Positions 43,321-47,521 of a stretch of DNA of 47,521 nt are shown piece after piece (position 1 is the first letter of the stretch; each line of letters starts with the position of its first letter). The stretch is from a virus. Both the position numbers and the translations under genes were made by a program. The DNA lies in the IMG/VR virus record IMGVR_UViG_3300025086_000050, positions 1 to 47,521 of that record; one strand, 5' to 3'. Under the pieces are notes generated by a model. The model was not told where the DNA came from. It was given only the letters and a program-made list of their open reading frames with translations, and searched no databases.

Positions 43321-43803
43321 TTATCCTCCCATTACATCTGATTTTGAAAGTTTACGTAATATGTAATCCTGAGCTGGCTTAGCAATTTTACTTAAGAATC
43401 TTAATAAACTTGCAAATTGATTATGTGTCAATGGACCTTTTCTACGGTTACATCTATCACATATCATTTGCAGATTTCCTGCTGTAGAATCGCCTCCTAA
43501 GCTAAGTGGAATAATATGGTCGCAAACCATATTATTAATATTGAGTTTGTTAACACAATATCTACATTTGCGACCATATTCTTTTAATAGGATATCACGT
43601 ATTTCTTTAAGACTCATGCAAAATTCTACTTCATATTCTTTACTACGTCTTTTTAGAGTAGTTTTTAAAGTAGATGATTTTTTCATAAGTCTATGAAATA
43701 CATTTCTCCAATGATTTCCATGTAGCTTTTTAAGTTTCTTTTGAAACTTTTGTTGCCATTCAGAAATTACCTTTGTTTGTCTTGTTGGTTTACGATATAC
43801 CAT
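43321..43803 (-). CDS. HNH endonuclease (160 aa)
   Basis: CRYC and CDRC pairs bind zinc around the HNH core MVCDHIIPLSLGGDSTAGNLQMIC, with DH, N-L and the closing C-x2-C in standard order. Basic N-terminus. ATG 43803 is chosen; a GTG at 43809 is also in frame. Located between the helicase gene and the membrane-coil gene; either a packaging nick factor or a free homing gene. Confidence 0.88.
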   Translation of the reverse strand: MVYRKPTRQTKVISEWQQKFQKKLKKLHGNHWRNVFHRLMKKSSTLKTTLKRRSKEYEVEFCMSLKEIRDILLKEYGRKCRYCVNKLNINNMVCDHIIPLSLGGDSTAGNLQMICDRCNRRKGPLTHNQFASLLRFLSKIAKPAQDYILRKLSKSDVMGG

Positions 43804-44002
43804 GACCACTTAAGATGTTATCTTTGTTTACTCCAAATATAAATGTAAAACGTAATTTATATATTTGAATTGTTAAAGATGTTGAGCTTCCTATTTCATT
43901 GTTTATAGACGTAATTCCTATTAAGAATATTTTAAACAATCTAATATAAAAGCAGTTAAGTGTCAAGTTTATCTCAACCAAGAAGTTCATGATTTTATTC
44001 AT
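43790..44002 (-). CDS. Small hydrophobic hypothetical protein (70 aa)
   Basis: TTAGGAGAACAT upstream and 8-bp overlap with the helicase gene. Phe/Ile/Leu-rich sequence with FLVEINLTLNCFYIRLFKIFLIGI near the N-terminus suggests membrane association. Unrecognised and could be a spurious overlap, though the ribosome site is strong. Confidence 0.45.
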   Translation of the reverse strand: MNKIMNFLVEINLTLNCFYIRLFKIFLIGITSINNEIGSSTSLTIQIYKLRFTFIFGVNKDNILSGHGIS

Positions 44003-45770
44003 ATGTTCTCCTAAGTCTAAAACTTTCTGTCCATTCTACATCGCACTCCCAATTGGAGTCGCCGTCTGTATTTTTGAGCATCTTTATTGTTTTCTTAGGG
44101 TTATCAGCTTGTCCATCAACTGAAATAACTTTTCTACTAGCATTCTCTATGGCTCCAGAGCCTTTGGCTGAATATAATGTCAGCTCATTTGATTTACTAT
44201 GTTCTCTGCCAACTTGAGATACTTGTATAATAATTACATCCATATTAACTGCGATATTAGATAAGCTATGAGAAATATATTTAATTTTCTCATGTTCACT
44301 TCTTCCATTACCACGTGTATCTATTAAATCGATATAATCTACTATTACTAGTGATGGTTGCAACTCTTTTATCTTTTGCTGTATTTGGTCTATAGTAGGT
44401 GATATTGTTTGAAACGTGATGTGAGCTAAATCATCTTTATGCTTTTCAAACACGCCTTCAAAATTATCATTTACCTGCTCTTTATTTAAGCCAGATACAA
44501 TTTGCAATCCTCTTCTATGCATATACCAATCTGCTAATTCTAATGAAAGAAATAGTGTTGGTACTTGCCATTCAGGATTGATAGAATTAGTTGCAAAATC
44601 TACTCCTAAAGCTAAATTTTGAACAAATGTACTTTTATTTGAGCCTGTTCGCCCAAATACAGTAATAAGTTCACCAGGATATATATCACAATCAACGTGA
44701 TTCATACCCAAAGCTTTTGAAAGATTTATAGTTCGACCACTAAAGTCAGTTGTTAACCTTTCTTTTAATTTAGCTTGTAGAGTTTCTACTGATGCTGTTT
44801 CAATCATATAGTCTTTACGTTGAAAATGTATACATTTAGTTTTACAATGCTTTTCCATTATTTCATCTTTACAACCGTATTGATAACCTGCATTATAAAC
44901 ACGTTCAACTATACCATTTAAAACTTCTTTATTTAGCTGATTTTTATTCCATTCCGTTAGAACAGCTTTTGCATAATAACTAGGTACGCCATTTCGTCTT
45001 AAGTGACTGACAATACGCATGGCTGTTGTATTTCTACAACCATCTTGTGGACCTTGCATAAGCATTTGCTGCACACAAGGTACTATTGTCAACGGTTCTC
45101 TAACTTTATTTAATGCATCTATCTTTGGAACGTTAGTTTGCACGTACTCTGATAATTCTCCTTCTCCTAATAAAGACTGATACGGGAACTCTATTCTTGG
45201 CTTTTTTGCAAGCTCTATGATAGATTCTGCTTTTTCATTCATTATCTCTTTTATAGTTAAAGGTATCTTATACAAATTAGTTTTTTGATTTAGAGTGTGC
45301 TGTACTCTGTACAATGCAGTACGAATATACACCATATAATCAGCATGTGGAAATAATTTCTTCATCGTATTCTTGACAATATATGGCAAGTCTGTTGATG
45401 TTGGAAATTCAAAACAATCATTACTTAAAACGATATGATATCCACTTCCTGAAAAATAAGGTTGCATACTTTTATGAGTACAGCCTAACTCCTCTAAATC
45501 AAATACAATACTACGTGCTAAGTTGAGAGTATGCTCGTCTGTATTATCCTGTTTATCAATATCAATTAACACTTTATCAATACTACGTTCTCCATAATAA
45601 TTCTTTAGCGTGTGTCCATTCTTTTTAGCGAACTCTACAGCTTCTTCATTATATGTATAAGCAGAACGATATAACGTGCTATTCATATCAATATATTGGA
45701 ATAATTCATTTTTAGGTATTAGCATTCCTCTATTGAATGGTGTACCTTGTGCTATCTCAACATATTGCAT
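43995..45770 (-). CDS. Primase-helicase fusion: AEP primase plus DnaB-like helicase (591 aa)
   Basis: N-terminal archaeo-eukaryotic primase core: LIDID with Asp70 and Asp72, SGSGYH (107-112), and RTALYRVQHTLNQKTNLYKIPL as the third motif. Cys300/309/313 may bind zinc. The C-terminal RecA-type helicase shows Walker A GRTGSNKST (373-381), Walker B VIVDYIDLI (475-483), QVSQVGREHS and GSGAIENASRK. It should prime and unwind the phage replication fork. TAATG coupled to the upstream gene. Confidence 0.88.
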   Translation of the reverse strand: MQYVEIAQGTPFNRGMLIPKNELFQYIDMNSTLYRSAYTYNEEAVEFAKKNGHTLKNYYGERSIDKVLIDIDKQDNTDEHTLNLARSIVFDLEELGCTHKSMQPYFSGSGYHIVLSNDCFEFPTSTDLPYIVKNTMKKLFPHADYMVYIRTALYRVQHTLNQKTNLYKIPLTIKEIMNEKAESIIELAKKPRIEFPYQSLLGEGELSEYVQTNVPKIDALNKVREPLTIVPCVQQMLMQGPQDGCRNTTAMRIVSHLRRNGVPSYYAKAVLTEWNKNQLNKEVLNGIVERVYNAGYQYGCKDEIMEKHCKTKCIHFQRKDYMIETASVETLQAKLKERLTTDFSGRTINLSKALGMNHVDCDIYPGELITVFGRTGSNKSTFVQNLALGVDFATNSINPEWQVPTLFLSLELADWYMHRRGLQIVSGLNKEQVNDNFEGVFEKHKDDLAHITFQTISPTIDQIQQKIKELQPSLVIVDYIDLIDTRGNGRSEHEKIKYISHSLSNIAVNMDVIIIQVSQVGREHSKSNELTLYSAKGSGAIENASRKVISVDGQADNPKKTIKMLKNTDGDSNWECDVEWTESFRLRRTYE

Positions 45771-46381
45771 TATAGATTATCTAATGCCAATGAACCTAGT
45801 TCATTACTATCTACAGAATTAACAGGTTGAGCTTCACCTGTATCTTCTTTAATATAGCCTCTAGATTTCATCCAATCTATATCCTTTTGTAATTGCTCTT
45901 TGCAATTTCCACCATTAGGATAGATTTTATAGTGAGCAACATTATAAGCTTGCTTACCAGGTTTCTTAGGTGCTGCTTTATAGAAATAAGCTAGATATTT
46001 ACCATTTGAACCAGGAGTGTCTCCATCCCAATCAGTTGTATATTGATTTAAATAATCAGCAATACTATCTATTTTATTACCTTGAGCATCTTCCCACTCA
46101 CCTTTTATATTAATACCAGCATCACAATTGATTGCTGCGAAGAATGCGTACATTCTTTTGATTACACTACCACCTGTAACATTGCCATTTGGTTCTTTTT
46201 CAAAACCACCAACAATATTAGCATTTCTAGTGTATTTACTTCCATCTTGTAATAACTTTACTGAAAGATATATATCAGCCCATTCAAAATCTGCTGATTT
46301 ATCTTCTATATCCACTATAGTACATGGACATATTCCACTAAAGTTACTACCACTTGTATTTTCAGGTTTAAATAATGCCAT
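45770..46381 (-). CDS. Probable ssDNA-binding-like replication protein (203 aa)
   Basis: Starts MALFKPENTSGSNF at ATG 46381 behind AAAGGAGG; beta-rich OB-like first half, acidic C-terminus (NELGSLALDNL) as in SSBs. Lies between the ATPase and the primase-helicase, the usual place of phage SSB partners of Sak4-type ATPases. Family is not certain. Confidence 0.5.
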   Translation of the reverse strand: MALFKPENTSGSNFSGICPCTIVDIEDKSADFEWADIYLSVKLLQDGSKYTRNANIVGGFEKEPNGNVTGGSVIKRMYAFFAAINCDAGINIKGEWEDAQGNKIDSIADYLNQYTTDWDGDTPGSNGKYLAYFYKAAPKKPGKQAYNVAHYKIYPNGGNCKEQLQKDIDWMKSRGYIKEDTGEAQPVNSVDSNELGSLALDNL

Positions 46382-46382
46382 A

Positions 46383-47054
46383 TTATTTAGCCTCCTTTTT
46401 ATATATGTTTTTCCAATCAAATGGTAATATTTTACCACGTAAATGAGGACTTCTTGAACCTGCTTCTAAAGCATCGTCCGATTTGAATGAAATCATTAAT
46501 TTTTCATTTTCGTCTCTAAATACGTAGCCTATTGCATCACTATCTGACATTATCATGTTCTTTAAGCGTCCAGTAATATCAAGACTTTCAGGCTCTACTG
46601 TTGCTTGTCCTTCTACTACTGCTTTAGCTGTCTTTCTATGACCAACTATAATAAGATGGTCGCATACGTCTTTAAACGCATGTATAGTATTCATAACTTT
46701 ATCACGTGCTAATCCCCAACCTTTTCCGAAAGGTAGGTCAGCTAAAGCTTGAACACTATTTTCTTCACATACTGCTGCTTCTGCCCATTGTACTACTTTA
46801 TCGATAGTATCAATAGCTATATATTTAAACTCGTGTCCTTCACGTGCTTGTTTTAATATATCTATTAACTCTTTACGATTATTAGCATTAAGTATATGAC
46901 CTTCTACCATATTAGAACCAGACTCTGTATCAATAATAAGACATTTGTCTAGACTGGATAACATTGTAGTTTTACCTATTTTGGGAGGGCCATACATTAA
47001 TAGCGTACTTGGATTTTGAGAAACAGCTTTTCTCTTTGCTACTTTTAGTACCAT
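46383..47054 (-). CDS. AAA/RecA-fold ATPase, Sak4-like recombination protein (223 aa)
   Basis: Walker A GPPKIGKTT (22-30), Walker B FKYIAIDTIDKV, and GWGLARDKV plus HLIIVGHRKTAK sensor-like strands, as in phage AAA_24/Sak4 ATPases that load or anneal ssDNA. Start is ATG 47054 with ACGGAGCAAA; longer frames run into the upstream stem element. Stop is 1 bp before the SSB-like ATG. Confidence 0.82.
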   Translation of the reverse strand: MVLKVAKRKAVSQNPSTLLMYGPPKIGKTTMLSSLDKCLIIDTESGSNMVEGHILNANNRKELIDILKQAREGHEFKYIAIDTIDKVVQWAEAAVCEENSVQALADLPFGKGWGLARDKVMNTIHAFKDVCDHLIIVGHRKTAKAVVEGQATVEPESLDITGRLKNMIMSDSDAIGYVFRDENEKLMISFKSDDALEAGSRSPHLRGKILPFDWKNIYKKEAK

Positions 47055-47072
47055 TTTGCTCCGTTTCTGAAA

Positions 47073-47158
47073 TATCAAGAGTCTCACATATGTTCTCCCT
47101 GTGAACCGTCGGGTCGGATATCCACAGGAGTTATGAACTCAGTTATTGACTCTTGATA
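47073..47158 (-). other. Structured inverted-repeat element between E1 and ATPase genes (86 nt)
   Basis: Perfect 11-nt arms TATCAAGAGTC (47073-47083) and GACTCTTGATA (47148-47158). Inside are CCTGTG/CACAGG (47098-47103, 47123-47128) and a GAGTT-ATG-AACTC hairpin (47128-47140). Fills most of the 148-bp gap and ends just before the ATPase ribosome site. Confidence 0.58.
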
Positions 47159-47202
47159 ATTTCAATGTTTTTGTTAAATAACGACTATCTAATATACAAT
47201 AA

Positions 47203-47521
47203 TTATTTCGGTTTTCCAACAATTAAAGCTGGAAATGTGAAGAAAAATTGCTTAGGATAGTCCTCATCATTTAACGTTTTCTTTATAGTATTAGCTATAA
47301 AAGCTCCACTCATATTAGAACAGTAGGAAGTCGCTTTAGCATTACAGGGTTCATCTTCAGCATCTGCATCAGAATACCATGTTCTCTTATATTCTTTAAG
47401 AGTTGGTTTTCTAAATGTAAACTGATGATATTCCTCCGCACCCATACGACCATCTATTAAAAGATAAGGTTTATTTTTACCTTTCATAGATTCCTCCGCG
47501 GCTTCTAAGCGACTATCCATA
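47203..47521 (-). CDS. Second copy of E1 gene 3' part, 5' end cut by window edge
   Basis: Same protein as at 1-628 (residues about 114-218), ending TFPALIVGKPK and TAA 47203. It differs from the left copy by 5 bases, two of them changing residues (Ser to Ala in SDSDAEDE; Cys201 to Tyr). Because the Cys is not kept, it is not the catalytic one. The copy arises from the circular junction. Confidence 0.88.
   Translation of the reverse strand, partial: MDSRLEAAEESMKGKNKPYLLIDGRMGAEEYHQFTFRKPTLKEYKRTWYSDADAEDEPCNAKATSYCSNMSGAFIANTIKKTLNDEDYPKQFFFTFPALIVGKPK
47232..47521. repeat. Direct terminal repeat, right copy (circular junction)
   Basis: Counterpart of 1-290 at an offset of 47231, with five substitutions at 47239, 47258, 47263, 47367 and 47476. 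Implied unique length about 47.23 kb. Confidence 0.85.

Noticed and set aside
1-47521. CRISPR array, insertion sequence, integrase or lysogeny genes
   Set aside because: No regular spaced repeats, transposase, integrase or CI-like repressor were found in any translated frame.

Overview
The window is an essentially complete genome of a tailed, podovirus-like bacteriophage (Caudoviricetes). It is AT-rich, uses Shine-Dalgarno starts (GGAG or AAGGA type), is densely packed and shows no integrase or tRNA gene. Bases 1-290 and 47232-47521 are the same stretch of one gene with 5 substitutions. The contig is therefore best read as circular or circularly permuted with about 47.23 kb of unique sequence. 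Host identity cannot be read from the sequence; a bacterium using Shine-Dalgarno translation is likely.

The genome has two opposed arms. The rightward (late, structural) arm runs from 7481 to 40064. It starts with tiny basic proteins and a membrane-peptide/transglycosylase pair, followed by terminase, a P22-like portal, scaffold-like protein, major capsid protein, decoration and tail-adaptor proteins, a fibre, a calcineurin-like phosphoesterase, a tail hub, three Gly/Ala-rich internal (ejection-type) proteins and a single 3247-residue giant protein. The giant carries a SLOG-type domain and a D-x-D-G-D region that resembles the catalytic barrel of two-barrel RNA polymerases.

The leftward (early) arm starts at about 6950 and runs through position 1, which equals position 47231, and on down to 40087, where it meets the late arm tail to tail. 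It encodes small proteins, an HNH nuclease, a complete ubiquitin-like conjugation cassette and the replication/recombination set. The cassette order in transcription is Ubl 3581-3838, E2 1525-3333, JAMM peptidase 618-1535, E1 628 to 47203. The replication set holds an AAA/RecA-like ATPase, a probable SSB-like partner, an AEP-primase/DnaB-helicase fusion, HNH, two PD-(D/E)XK nucleases and a DUF1599-like protein. Divergent control lies in 6951-7480, which holds a GC-rich structured block, an intrinsic terminator and AT-rich promoter/origin-like sequence.

Two things stand out. First, the phage itself carries Ubl, E2, E1 and JAMM genes in one operon; comparable four-part sets in bacteria (Bil, and the CBASS Cap2/Cap3 branch) are antiphage systems. 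Second, the leftward operon is punctuated by a family of structured elements (58-134 nt) closed by perfect 7-16 bp terminal stems with hairpins inside. They occupy nearly every intergenic gap of more than 80 bp, and one seems to lie in frame inside a zinc-knuckle gene.
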